This document shows, piece after piece, positions 8,075 to 16,645 of a DNA stretch of 64,000 nt (within the stretch, counting starts at the first letter, position 1; every line of letters begins with the position of its first letter). The stretch lies in NCBI GenBank assembly GCA_036496605.1, contig DASXKV010000033.1, positions 283,161 to 347,160 on the forward strand, given 5' to 3'. The notes beneath the pieces were generated by a model, which was not told the origin of the DNA, ran no database searches, and saw nothing but the letters and a program-made list of their open reading frames with translations. A program made the position numbers and the translations under genes. Source of the stretch: Gemmatimonadaceae bacterium (lineage in GTDB: Bacteria > Gemmatimonadota > Gemmatimonadetes > Gemmatimonadales > Gemmatimonadaceae).

Positions 8075-9235
8075 TTAGGCGCTGAGATTCTCCACGGTCG
8101 CGCCGGCCGAAGCAGCGCAGACGTACACGGCAGGCCGGATACCGATTGCGGCCTCGTACTCCGTGGCCACGATCCGCGCGAACGAATCGGCTTCGGTGCG
8201 CTCGACGAGTGCGACGGCACAGCCCCCGAAACCGGCGCCGGTCATGCGCGCTCCGAGGCATCCTTTCTGGCGACGCCCGATCGCTACCATTGCGTCGAGC
8301 TCCGGGCGCGAGACCTCGAAGTCGTATCGCAGCGACACGTGGCTCTCGTCCATCAGCATTCCGAGCGCGCGCACGTCGCCCTGCTCGAGCAATGTCGCTG
8401 CCTGAAGAGTGCGGGCGTTCTCGGTGATGACGTGGCGCGCACGCTTCCGCGTTATCGGATCCAACTCGCTCTGGCGCTCCGTGAACTTCACGAAATCGAC
8501 GTCTCGTAAGGCAGGGACGCCGAAGAGTCGCGCGGCTTGCTCGCACTGCGCGCGACGCTCGTTGTACGCCGAATCGGCCAGTCCGCGTCGAGTCGCCGTA
8601 TCGAGCACGACAACGGCAACGTGAGGCGGCATGGTGACGAGCTGGGTTTCGAGCGTTCGGCAGTCGATGAGGAGGGCACGGCCCTCGGCGCCGGCGGCAG
8701 AAATCAGCTGATCCATGATCCCGCAGTTCACGCCGACCCATTCGTTCTCGGCGCGCTGCGCGAGACGCGCCATCGCGACCGGCTGCCACACAACGCCGCT
8801 CAGGGCCCCGAAAACGCGCGCGGTCGCCAGCTCGAGCGCCGCGCTGGAGGAGAGTCCGGCTCCGATCGGTACATCACCGCCGGCGACACCTTCCCATCCG
8901 CTCGTGGGACGTCCCGCGGAATCCAGTGCCCATCCGACGCCGCGGAGATACTCGACCCACGAGCGACCTTCGCGACGCGGATTTCCGTCGTCGAGTGAGA
9001 AGTCGGCCTCTTGATCGAAATCGAGCGAATGGACAATGACGCGCCGGTCGTCGCGCGACCGGACGGCGAGGCAGATCTCGCGATCGATCGCCATCGGCAG
9101 CACGAAACCATCGTTGTAATCCGTGTGGTCGCCGATGAGATTCACCCGCCCCGGTGCGCGCGCGACGAAGGACGGTCTGCCGCCGAAGCGTCGTTCGAAC
9201 TCGGCGAGCACACGTGCGCGAAGCTCGTCGTTCAC
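8075..9235 (-). CDS. galK: Galactokinase
   Basis: A GHMP kinase that phosphorylates galactose at C1 (Leloir pathway). The N terminus has the galactokinase signature GRVNLIGDHTDYNDGFV, then the ATP-binding PIGAGLSSSAALELA and near the end ARMTGAGFGGCAVAL. The catalytic Asp/Arg neighbourhood CGIMDQ is present. With the GTG at 9235 the protein is 386 residues, the usual length, and starts 13 residues before the conserved core. A GTG at 9301 would add 22 residues and leave only 25 bases before the divergent gene. No galT or galE lies beside it. Confidence 0.9.
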   Translation of the reverse strand: MNDELRARVLAEFERRFGGRPSFVARAPGRVNLIGDHTDYNDGFVLPMAIDREICLAVRSRDDRRVIVHSLDFDQEADFSLDDGNPRREGRSWVEYLRGVGWALDSAGRPTSGWEGVAGGDVPIGAGLSSSAALELATARVFGALSGVVWQPVAMARLAQRAENEWVGVNCGIMDQLISAAGAEGRALLIDCRTLETQLVTMPPHVAVVVLDTATRRGLADSAYNERRAQCEQAARLFGVPALRDVDFVKFTERQSELDPITRKRARHVITENARTLQAATLLEQGDVRALGMLMDESHVSLRYDFEVSRPELDAMVAIGRRQKGCLGARMTGAGFGGCAVALVERTEADSFARIVATEYEAAIGIRPAVYVCAASAGATVENLSA

Positions 9236-9326
9236 GGATCGAGACGGCGTCTCTTTGCCGGACTTGCCGCGCGTGCGATCTTCAAGTGGAAGGCTCGACA
9301 CTCACTTTGACACCGACGATTCGCGA

Positions 9327-9536
9327 ATGGAACCGCTCAAGTTGACCATTGAAGGAATGTCGTGCGAGCATTGTGTGCGCGCCGTGAAGGGTCGCCTAAC
9401 GAAGACGCCTGGCGTGACGGTCGAAGAGGTAGCGATCGGCTCGGCGACGCTGCGCTACGATCCGTCCCGCACCAACGTCGACGAGATCGAAGAAGCAATC
9501 GCCGACGAAGGGTACACCGCCTTCGTCGCCGACTGA
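9327..9536 (+). CDS. Heavy-metal-associated (HMA) domain protein, CopZ-like
   Basis: A 69-residue single HMA domain: LTIEGMSCEHC with the metal-binding CxxC (residues 12-15), then VTVEEVAIGSATLRYDP and IEEAIADEGYTAFV, which complete the ferredoxin-like fold. Family members carry Cu(I) to P-type ATPases or bind other soft metals. No copper ATPase is adjacent; the putative copper-related SURF1 cluster begins 2 kb downstream on the other strand. The start is the ATG just before the first beta strand. A longer frame through the galK promoter is not needed. Free cytoplasmic chaperone is the inference. Confidence 0.88.
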   Translation: MEPLKLTIEGMSCEHCVRAVKGRLTKTPGVTVEEVAIGSATLRYDPSRTNVDEIEEAIADEGYTAFVAD

Positions 9537-9549
9537 GAGGGACCGCCGG

Positions 9550-11463
9550 TCAGCGAGCGACCGCCGGCTCTCCCTTCTCCGCGTCATCGCCAACGGGTTC
9601 GCGCTCATCCTCGGCGTCGATCATTGCGATGATGCCCTGCTCGAGCCAGGCGTGTTCGCCACGGAGGACCTGTTGGGCGACACGGTAAATCGTCTGATCG
9701 TTGCTGCCGTAGAATCGGTCGAAGAGCGAGTCCACGCGGAGCCGCGCCTCGCGGCAGAAGAGATCAGCCAGGACGATCGCCTTGGTGTTCCCGTTCTTCG
9801 CCAGCATCTGAGCGCGAACGCAGGCCGCCGCAATGGCAAACAGCTCGGCGCCGATGTCGACGGCGCGGAAGAGCACCATCTGCTTCCGCTCGAGGCGCGG
9901 ACCGAAGCGGACCATCGCGTGGAACAACGAGCGGCCCAACTTGCGGGTGCGGCGCTCGGCAAAACGCAGATGCTTCGCCAACGATCCGAACTCGCTGAAG
10001 CTCGTGGCGCGCGGCAACCAACGCGAAGGATACCACGTGGCGTAGAACGGCGCCGATTTCGCCGCCGCCTTGAATCGCTGGCCTAACGACGAATCGGGCG
10101 AGACGATCGGGAACGCCAACTTGAAGTGATGATCCACCGCCTCACGCGCGATGAACAGGCGCATGATCTCCGACGAGCCCTCGAAGATCAGATTGATGCG
10201 GAAATCACGCATCGCACGCTCGATGGGAATCGCCGGTTCGCCACGCGCACGCAGCGAGTCCGCCGTCTCGTAGCCACGGCCGCCGCGGATCTGGAGCGTG
10301 TCATCGACGATCCTCCAACCGTGCTCCGTGTTGTACATCTTCGCAATCGCCGCCTCGAGCCGAATGTCGTAACCACCGTGCTCGGCCAGGCCGACCGTCA
10401 GGCCCGAGATCGCCTCCATCGCGAAGGTGTTCGCCGCCATCATGCCGATTTTCTGCGCAACCGCCTCGTGCTTGCCGATCGGCGCGCCCCACTGCACGCG
10501 CTCGTTCGACCACCAGCGCGAAACGTTCAGCATCGCCTTCGAGCCACCAGCAGCGCTCGCGGGGAGCGTCAGGCGGCCAGTGTTCAGCGTTATCAGCGCC
10601 AGCTTGAGCCCTTTGCCTTCGCCCCAGAGGATGTTCTCGCGGGGTACTTTCACATTCGTGAATCGAATGAGGCCGTTCTCGAGGGCCTTGAGCCCCATGA
10701 ATCGGCAGCGATGCACCACTTCGACACCGGGCCAGTTGGCCTCGACGATGAAGGCCGTGATCTGCTTGCGCGGTTTGCCGTCCTTCCCCGGCGCGTCCGG
10801 CGTTCGTGCCATGACGACGAAGAGATCGGCGCGCGTACCGTTCGTGCACCACAGCTTCTCGCCGTTGAGGATGAAGAACTTGCCGTCATCCGTCGGCTTC
10901 GCCGACGCGTGCATGTTCGCGGGATCACTGCCAGCATCGACTTCGGTGAGCGCGAAGGCCGAGATAGCGCCCTTCGCGAGCCGTGGAAAGAATCGACGTT
11001 TCTGTTCGTCGCTGCCGAAAAGCTTCAATGGCTGCGGCAGACCGATCGATTGGTGTGCCGACAGCAGCGCGGTGATCGATCCGTCTTTCGACGTGACCAT
11101 CGCCATGGCTTTCACGTAACTCGTGTATGACAGGCCGAGACCGCCGTACTCGCGAGGAATCTTGATTCCGAATGCGCCCATCGCGCGTAGTTCTTCGATG
11201 TACTCCTCCGGGATCTCGCCGGTGCGATCGATCATGTCCGAATCGACACGATGTAGGAACGCGGAGAGTTTTTCGAAGAATGGGCGCGCGCGTGCTTCCT
11301 CTTCCGGGTCCTCCGCCGGATGCGGATGGATCAGATCGAGACGGAAGCGACCGAGGAAGAGCTCGCGAACGAAACTCGGACCAGACCACTCGCTTTCGCG
11401 CGCGGACTCAGCGACGTCGCGCGCTTCCTTTTCGGAGGCGAGTGCCGCGGACTTGTCAGCCAT
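9550..11463 (-). CDS. Acyl-CoA dehydrogenase, long form (VLCAD/ACAD9-like)
   Basis: A 637-residue flavoenzyme that introduces the alpha-beta double bond in acyl-CoA. The N domain ends with GIKIPREYGGLGLS, the middle domain has FALTEVDAGSDPANM, and the C domain holds LQIRGGRGYETADSLRA and the typical FEGSSEIMRLFIAREA. An extra C-terminal region of about 180 residues after position 455 makes it the long form, like mitochondrial very-long-chain enzymes, where this part binds membranes. The catalytic Glu lies either in the GRGYE stretch or in FEGSSE. It is a single-gene unit; the octamer GCCTAACG occurs inside it. Substrate length is inferred. Confidence 0.9.
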   Translation of the reverse strand: MADKSAALASEKEARDVAESARESEWSGPSFVRELFLGRFRLDLIHPHPAEDPEEEARARPFFEKLSAFLHRVDSDMIDRTGEIPEEYIEELRAMGAFGIKIPREYGGLGLSYTSYVKAMAMVTSKDGSITALLSAHQSIGLPQPLKLFGSDEQKRRFFPRLAKGAISAFALTEVDAGSDPANMHASAKPTDDGKFFILNGEKLWCTNGTRADLFVVMARTPDAPGKDGKPRKQITAFIVEANWPGVEVVHRCRFMGLKALENGLIRFTNVKVPRENILWGEGKGLKLALITLNTGRLTLPASAAGGSKAMLNVSRWWSNERVQWGAPIGKHEAVAQKIGMMAANTFAMEAISGLTVGLAEHGGYDIRLEAAIAKMYNTEHGWRIVDDTLQIRGGRGYETADSLRARGEPAIPIERAMRDFRINLIFEGSSEIMRLFIAREAVDHHFKLAFPIVSPDSSLGQRFKAAAKSAPFYATWYPSRWLPRATSFSEFGSLAKHLRFAERRTRKLGRSLFHAMVRFGPRLERKQMVLFRAVDIGAELFAIAAACVRAQMLAKNGNTKAIVLADLFCREARLRVDSLFDRFYGSNDQTIYRVAQQVLRGEHAWLEQGIIAMIDAEDEREPVGDDAEKGEPAVAR

Positions 11464-11553
11464 TGGGAGAGCTCACAGAAAAGTGACCGTAAAGCCAAGA
11501 CCTTTCGCATTCTACACGTCATAAGACGCGCCGTTCAATCGGGCGTATCAGCC

Positions 11554-11629
11554 TGGTTGTTCGTGGTTCGTGGTTGGTTGCTGGTACCAAGACCCACCAC
11601 CAAGCGGCAACAACCAACTACCAACCACC
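11554..11629. repeat. Heptad inverted repeat R4 (TGGTNGT units)
   Basis: The left arm (11554-11589) reads TGGTTGT, TCGTGGT, TCGTGGT, TGGTTGC and TGGTACC. The right arm, read on the minus strand, gives TGGTAGT, TGGTTGT, TGCCGCT and TGGTGGT. The arms pair imperfectly about a GGTACC centre. It lies in the 200-base gap upstream of the acyl-CoA dehydrogenase gene and past the end of the SURF1 gene. There are no G-runs, so a G-quadruplex cannot be its common function with R1. Confidence 0.75.
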
Positions 11630-11663
11630 TGTCCGAAATGCATCCTCCAGGCCGTGCGTTTGC

Positions 11664-12371
11664 TCACAGCGTTCGTCCCCGAACGGCGACCGCCGCCCCG
11701 CCGATCAACGCGATCGCTGCGAACGCGAACCACTGCAGCGCGTAGCTGAGGTGCGGGCCTTCGTCCAGCGCCGGAGCCGGTAGCCGGGCGACGCGTTCGG
11801 CCACCGGCTTGGTCGTGTCCTGTGCGGTGGCGACCAGATAGAGCGGCGAGACGGGGTACGGAAGCAGGCTGTTCACAGTCACGAGATTCAGCTCGCGTGC
11901 CACGCGTGCGTCGCGCCGGAGCACTCCGTCCGGAGCGTTCGAGGCGCCGCGAGGAAGCAGCTCTGCGTAGCCGACATAGCGCGTCCCAGCTTCGCGCCAG
12001 CGAGTGAGGTCGACACTCGCGCCGTCGGGCGCATAGATCCAGCCGCGATTGACGAGAGTGACCGTATCGCTACCCGCCACGCGCAGCGGCGTGAAAAGGT
12101 AGACGCCGGGCGATCCCTCGTAGCTCCGAGCCGCCAGCACTATTTCGTGATCGAAGTCGGGCGTGCCGGAGACCATCGCGCGGCGAAGCACGCTCGCGCT
12201 GTCAGCGTGCAAGCTCGTGAGCGGGACCATCGGCTCGGCGAGGCGCGCACTCACTACGGAGTTCCGAGCCCTGCGTTGCGCCAGGCGGCTCAACTGCCAG
12301 AAGCCGAGCCGAATGCACGCCGCGCCCACCACGAGGGCGAGCAATAGAAAGAGCAACAATCGTCGAGGCAT
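11664..12371 (-). CDS. SURF1 family cytochrome oxidase assembly protein
   Basis: A 235-residue inner-membrane protein. The N-terminal helix (about residues 4-22) is followed by RLGFWQLSRLAQRRARN, the SURF1 signature G-x-W-Q-x-x-R. The periplasmic domain has GVYLFTPLRV and VNRGWIYAP, and a second helix near the C terminus (about 205-230) closes the protein. SURF1 proteins help insert heme a into cytochrome c oxidase subunit I. No oxidase genes are visible in the window. It follows, on the same strand, the histidine-rich exported protein and the polytopic membrane protein with only 25 bases between, suggesting one transcript. Confidence 0.87.
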   Translation of the reverse strand: MPRRLLLFLLLALVVGAACIRLGFWQLSRLAQRRARNSVVSARLAEPMVPLTSLHADSASVLRRAMVSGTPDFDHEIVLAARSYEGSPGVYLFTPLRVAGSDTVTLVNRGWIYAPDGASVDLTRWREAGTRYVGYAELLPRGASNAPDGVLRRDARVARELNLVTVNSLLPYPVSPLYLVATAQDTTKPVAERVARLPAPALDEGPHLSYALQWFAFAAIALIGGAAVAVRGRTL

Positions 12372-12396
12372 GCAGACGAAAGGTACTCGATCGACG

Positions 12397-13896
12397 TCAG
12401 ACTACGACGTCGAACACGCCCGTGACAACGCGTCCATCGCGGCGCACCTGGACCCAGATGCGATAGGAGCCGCTGCGCGGGAAGATGTACGGGAACGAGA
12501 ACTCGCCCGCCATCGGCATCGCGTTCTGCATCGTGTCGGCACCGAGCTTCAACCGCCCCCTCGTCGTCGTGTCGCCACGGTCACGTAGAGCGAAGACTCG
12601 TTGTGCCGTCAAAGAGACGGTGCCTGCTGGATGAAGGTGTACGAAAACGGATCCATCATCGCGCACGATGACCGCATGTGCGTTCATCCCGAGATAGGGC
12701 TCGAGTCTCGCCACCGTGCCACTCGGGTCGCGCACGCGGAAGCGCAGTGTCGTCTCGTCGCCCGCACGGATTTTGGCGGAGTCGGACCGCCATTCCATCG
12801 TCGACCCATCGGCCAGCGTGTCGACCGTCGCGATGCGATCGATTCGCTTGGCGCCGGACGCATTGATCCACGCGTCATCCGGATCGCCAGGTGTCGAGCT
12901 TGCGGCAAGCAACGAATCCTCGCGCGTGAGCTGAAGGTTGCCAGCGAGAGTGTTGGTCAACCCCGTCTCGAACGTTATGTCGCCGAAGAGCCGATACGTT
13001 CCCGGTGCAAGCGGCGGAAGTGGGCTGTAGAAGGCGCCAGTGTAGACCGGATGAAGGTGGGCGAAGCCGTTCAGTGTCGCGCTGTCGATCAGAAAGAGGT
13101 GCATCAGCTTTCCGTGATCCGGCACGAGCGGGTCGAGCTGTAGATCGCGACCATTACGATCGACGACCGCGAAACGCAGCACGGGCCGCCCCGCCTCGCG
13201 AGCGATGCTCGCGCGCGTCGCGAGCGGATGGTACATGCGCGTTTGATAGGTCGCGTCGACACTCTGCCACCATTTCGCGCCACCGAGGAGCGCCATCGCG
13301 AGCAGTGGCGCCGCCACGATCGTCATGAGACGTGCCCGACGTCGAGTCGGGGGATCGATCGTCGTGCCGGGCTCGACGACGCTCTCGCCGGCGCCGGCGT
13401 ACACCAGCGTGATCAGCCCCGCGAGGAGCAGTCCGCCTAACGCGGCAAGCAGCAGACCGAGTCCGGTGCTCATCCCCAGCCGTCCGGTCGCGACGGAGAC
13501 GACGGGCACCGCGACGGTGCCGCTACCTTCCGCTCCCTCGACAGTTACGTAAACGCTATACGCGCCGCGCGCCATGAGCCACAGCTGGCCGCTGTACAGC
13601 TTCGAGGCGCCGTGCACCGGCGTCGCCACGTCCGCGGAGGGTGCTCCCGCGACGCCGGCACGCCAGAAGACCGGGCGAATCAGGACGCGCCGCTCATCGC
13701 CGCGAAGCACCCGTACCGTGACGTCCGCGAGGCCCGGCACGACCGACGGCACGCGGACGATGACGCGCACGTCGTAGGTCCCTGCTTTTCCGTCGAAGAC
13801 CACGTCTGGGCTGCCGACATGTGCGTCCGACAGTGAAGGAACAAGGGCGATGAACGTGAGTGCGAGCGTCAACGCGCGCAGGACGCGCGCGATCAT
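12397..13896 (-). CDS. Exported histidine-motif protein, putative metal (copper) binding
   Basis: A 499-residue protein. It has a signal peptide (ALTLALTFIALVPSLSDA), an Ig-like beta domain, a membrane helix (about residues 125-150), a second helix (about 175-195) and a long periplasmic C region. That region has two His-rich blocks, HGKLMHLFLIDSATL with FAHLHP, and about 130 residues later NAHAVIVRDDGSVFVHLHP, resembling FixH/YtkA-like and heavy-metal accessory domains. The start at 13896 gives an ATGA overlap with the membrane gene upstream; the frame stays open further upstream but that part is antisense to nothing useful. Copper handling for the oxidase is inference from the motifs and the SURF1 neighbour. 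Confidence 0.62.
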   Translation of the reverse strand: MIARVLRALTLALTFIALVPSLSDAHVGSPDVVFDGKAGTYDVRVIVRVPSVVPGLADVTVRVLRGDERRVLIRPVFWRAGVAGAPSADVATPVHGASKLYSGQLWLMARGAYSVYVTVEGAEGSGTVAVPVVSVATGRLGMSTGLGLLLAALGGLLLAGLITLVYAGAGESVVEPGTTIDPPTRRRARLMTIVAAPLLAMALLGGAKWWQSVDATYQTRMYHPLATRASIAREAGRPVLRFAVVDRNGRDLQLDPLVPDHGKLMHLFLIDSATLNGFAHLHPVYTGAFYSPLPPLAPGTYRLFGDITFETGLTNTLAGNLQLTREDSLLAASSTPGDPDDAWINASGAKRIDRIATVDTLADGSTMEWRSDSAKIRAGDETTLRFRVRDPSGTVARLEPYLGMNAHAVIVRDDGSVFVHLHPAGTVSLTAQRVFALRDRGDTTTRGRLKLGADTMQNAMPMAGEFSFPYIFPRSGSYRIWVQVRRDGRVVTGVFDVVV

Positions 13897-15077
13897 CGCC
13901 GCACTTTCGTCATCCAGCTTCCCCACTTCAGGCCGACGTAGCTCGAGATCGTCGCCAGCAGGGCGGCGAACGCCAACTGTGGCGCAAGCGGTCGTGACCA
14001 CGGCTCCCAATCCGCGAATGAGAAGGTCCGCGCAGCGAACTGGTTGGTCATGAAATACACGTAATTGGCGCCGTTGAAGAACCAGTTCCGTGAATGCGTG
14101 GTGATGAGAAAACTCGCAAATGGCCACTCGACCGCGAGGAAGAGCGCAACGAACGTCAGGGCGAGGAGCGGCGCGAGCCAAAGATCACGCACGCGGCCAT
14201 GCAGTCGTTGCCGCACGACGTCCAATCCGAATGCCGGAACCACCATCAGCACCGGAAAATCCATCGTCACCATGTGCGTGATGCGCTGATAGATCGGTCC
14301 GAGCTTCGGCTCGGCGGGAAAGGCCTGCAGTGTCCACATCAGTGCGAGCGTCAATCCCATGTACACGGCGGACGCCTTCGTTGCCGGCCACCGCAGCGTG
14401 TTCGCGCGCGCCGTCGTCAGCAGCACGAGCGGGTAATACGTCGCCGCGACGCGATAGAACAACCCGGAGTGCATGAACTCCTTGTAACTGTACTCGGAGA
14501 GCATGACCCACACGTTCATGATCCAGAAGGCCGCGGCAATCGTGAACAACGTGGCGAATTGCTTCTGCTCCGTGCCGGTCGTTTGATTCTGGCGCGCCAG
14601 CGTCAGCAACAGCGCGCCCACGGTAATTGCGACGATACCAAGAGCGAGAATCATGTGTGGTGGGCTGATGATCTGTACGTCCAGCCCATACGCGTTATGC
14701 CACCAATTATCGAACGGTGCCGAGAGAACCATTGCCCCGCATCCCCAGACACACACCCACGCGCCTAACGGCGCGCGGAAGCCCCAGAAGCCGACGGACG
14801 CCTCGCGCTGCGCTCCCGTGCCGACGAAGGTATTTCGCAGCGCGACGTACCCCGACGACAGCCCGGCGATCAAGCCGCCCGCCTGAATCAGCAAGTGCGC
14901 CGGTGTCCAAAACGTGTCGCGGCCAATCGTCATGTGCCACGAAATGTCCCAGTACACGCCGATCATCACGCACGCGGCCGCGAATACGACGGCGCGCGCA
15001 TGCCAGGCATCGGTCGCGACGATCGCGGATTCGCGAATCGACGCCGCTTCACGAATACTGTCGAGGGCGATCGTCAC
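13893..15077 (-). CDS. Polytopic membrane protein with intramembrane histidines
   Basis: A 394-residue protein with about nine or ten hydrophobic segments. Histidines and tryptophans lie within or next to helices: WDISWHMTIGRDTFWTPAHLL, DNWWHNAYGLDV and SPPHMILALG. I do not recognise a family. The paired H and W pattern suggests binding of a metal or heme in the membrane. It is translationally coupled (ATGA) to the histidine-motif exported protein downstream and is then followed by SURF1, so a role in metal delivery for a terminal oxidase is a reasonable inference but unproven. Confidence 0.65.
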   Translation of the reverse strand: MTIALDSIREAASIRESAIVATDAWHARAVVFAAACVMIGVYWDISWHMTIGRDTFWTPAHLLIQAGGLIAGLSSGYVALRNTFVGTGAQREASVGFWGFRAPLGAWVCVWGCGAMVLSAPFDNWWHNAYGLDVQIISPPHMILALGIVAITVGALLLTLARQNQTTGTEQKQFATLFTIAAAFWIMNVWVMLSEYSYKEFMHSGLFYRVAATYYPLVLLTTARANTLRWPATKASAVYMGLTLALMWTLQAFPAEPKLGPIYQRITHMVTMDFPVLMVVPAFGLDVVRQRLHGRVRDLWLAPLLALTFVALFLAVEWPFASFLITTHSRNWFFNGANYVYFMTNQFAARTFSFADWEPWSRPLAPQLAFAALLATISSYVGLKWGSWMTKVRR

Positions 15078-15083
15078 GGGTGC

Positions 15084-15932
15084 TTAGAACAGGGTCAACT
15101 GCTCACCGAGTCGCGCCGGATCGACCGGCGTTTGGCGCATGAGGAGCTGGAGCTGGCGCGCTGACTCCGGCGAGTGGCCGGCAAAGTGATTGTTCACGTA
15201 TCCGAACACCGAACGTCCCTGCACCGCGAGAGGCCACAACACGCCCGACCACAGCTCGAGCTCGTGCGCACGATCTACCTGGATGCGAGAGTAATCGATG
15301 ATCGCGCGATCGGGACCCATCCACCGTACGTAAACGAAATCCGCGGTCGGTTGCGCGGCAAGTTGCATCATCTGCTTACGCGGGATCCAGCGCGCATCGG
15401 TCAGCGCCAGCGCGACGCCGTGCTCGGCGAGCAGAGCCAAGACTCCGTCATGAATCCAGCCCCGCTGCCGGAACTCGATCGCGAAGCGCATGTCGCGAGG
15501 TAGCGTGGGAAGAAAATGCGCCAGCGCCGGAAGTTCCGTCGGCAAGAAGTCAGGACCGAGCTGGATCAGGATCGGACCGAGCTTGTCCTCGAGCTCACGG
15601 GCGCGCTCGTAAAACAGACTTGCGGAATCACCGACGTCTCTCAGCCGCCTTTCGTGAGTGATCTCCTGCGGCATTTTGAGCGCGAACACAAAACCAGGCG
15701 GCGTTCGGTCCGCCCAGCCACGTACGGTCTTTGCTGGCGGCACCGCATAAAACGTGGAATCGACTTCCACCGTGTCGAACGCGCGAGAATAGATCGCCAG
15801 GAAATCGGTGGGCCGCGTACCGACGGGATAAAAGGGACCAACCCAGGCGTCGTAATTCCATCCCTGCGTTCCGATGCGAACCCGGGCGGCGGCCTTTTCC
15901 GCGATCGCTCCCTTCCCTGTCCTATCGACCAT
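15084..15932 (-). CDS. DUF72 family protein
   Basis: A 282-residue protein of the DUF72 (YecE-like) TIM-barrel family. Blocks present are RIGTQGWNYDAWVGPFYP, FDTVEVDSTFYAVPP, FVFALKMPQEITH, FAIEFRQRGW and the C-terminal VFGYVNNHFAGHSPESA. The signature V(N)NxxxGHxPxxA closes the barrel. No enzyme activity is established for the family. The start region MVDRTGKG is divergent from the glycine-zipper gene 88 bases away. It ends six bases short of the membrane gene's start region, on the same strand. Confidence 0.9.
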   Translation of the reverse strand: MVDRTGKGAIAEKAAARVRIGTQGWNYDAWVGPFYPVGTRPTDFLAIYSRAFDTVEVDSTFYAVPPAKTVRGWADRTPPGFVFALKMPQEITHERRLRDVGDSASLFYERARELEDKLGPILIQLGPDFLPTELPALAHFLPTLPRDMRFAIEFRQRGWIHDGVLALLAEHGVALALTDARWIPRKQMMQLAAQPTADFVYVRWMGPDRAIIDYSRIQVDRAHELELWSGVLWPLAVQGRSVFGYVNNHFAGHSPESARQLQLLMRQTPVDPARLGEQLTLF

Positions 15933-16020
15933 GACGACACAATCGGCAGTCGCTTCCGAGGTGTGTCAAGCCGGTCCCGAATTTGCCCAAACGTCACTGA
16001 GCAGTATCGAGGAACACCGA

Positions 16021-16641
16021 ATGAGCAACCACGAGGACACGGTGGCCGAGCGAGAGTCAACGGATGGGCGAATCGAGCGCGCGAAGGACGTCGCACTCGG
16101 TCCACACCACGGACAGGCGAGTCTCGGCGATGAGATCGGCGAGGCAACCGGAGGAATCGCGGGTGTATTGCTCGGCGCAGGTATTGGATCGTCGGCGGGT
16201 CCCGTTGGAACGTTGCTCGGCGGGATTGCCGGTGCGATCGGTGGTTGGTGGACGGGACGCGCCATCAGCGAAGCAGCGGAGAAGCTGAGCGCCGAAGATG
16301 ACGAACAGTTCCGGGCGCATTACGAGTCGTCCGATTCGCGTCTCTCCGACCGCAGCTACGACGACGTGCGCGGTGCGTACTTTCTCGGACACATTGCGAG
16401 CAGCAATCCGAATTTTGTGGATCGCACCTTTTCAGAGGTCGAGCCGGAGCTGGCGCGTGGCTGGCGCGACTGCGCGGACCGGCCTTGCGAGTGGGAGCAA
16501 GTGCGGTCGTTTGTCGGTGAGGGGTACCGCCGCGGCGTCGAACGCCGTCAGCACACCGAGCGGCGCACGACGGAGCGCGCGGACGAGCTCGAGCGACGAC
16601 TCGCCGAGCGCCGTGACGAAGATACGGGCGAGGTGCATTGA
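16021..16641 (+). CDS. Glycine-zipper protein of unknown function
   Basis: A 206-residue protein starting MSNHEDTVAERES. The centre (about residues 40-85) is a glycine zipper (GGIAGVLLGAGIGSSAGPVG, then LLGGIAGAIGGWWTG) able to form two membrane-inserted helices. The N and C parts are highly charged; the C-terminal 45 residues are Arg/Glu rich and probably helical. The middle NPNFVDRTFSEVEPELARGW region resembles small stress-associated proteins. Start at 16021, preceded by GAACACCGA with a weak Shine-Dalgarno. Longer open frames upstream would run through the DUF72 promoter. The role is unknown; an envelope stress link is only a guess. Confidence 0.68.
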   Translation: MSNHEDTVAERESTDGRIERAKDVALGPHHGQASLGDEIGEATGGIAGVLLGAGIGSSAGPVGTLLGGIAGAIGGWWTGRAISEAAEKLSAEDDEQFRAHYESSDSRLSDRSYDDVRGAYFLGHIASSNPNFVDRTFSEVEPELARGWRDCADRPCEWEQVRSFVGEGYRRGVERRQHTERRTTERADELERRLAERRDEDTGEVH

Positions 16642-16645
16642 GCGC

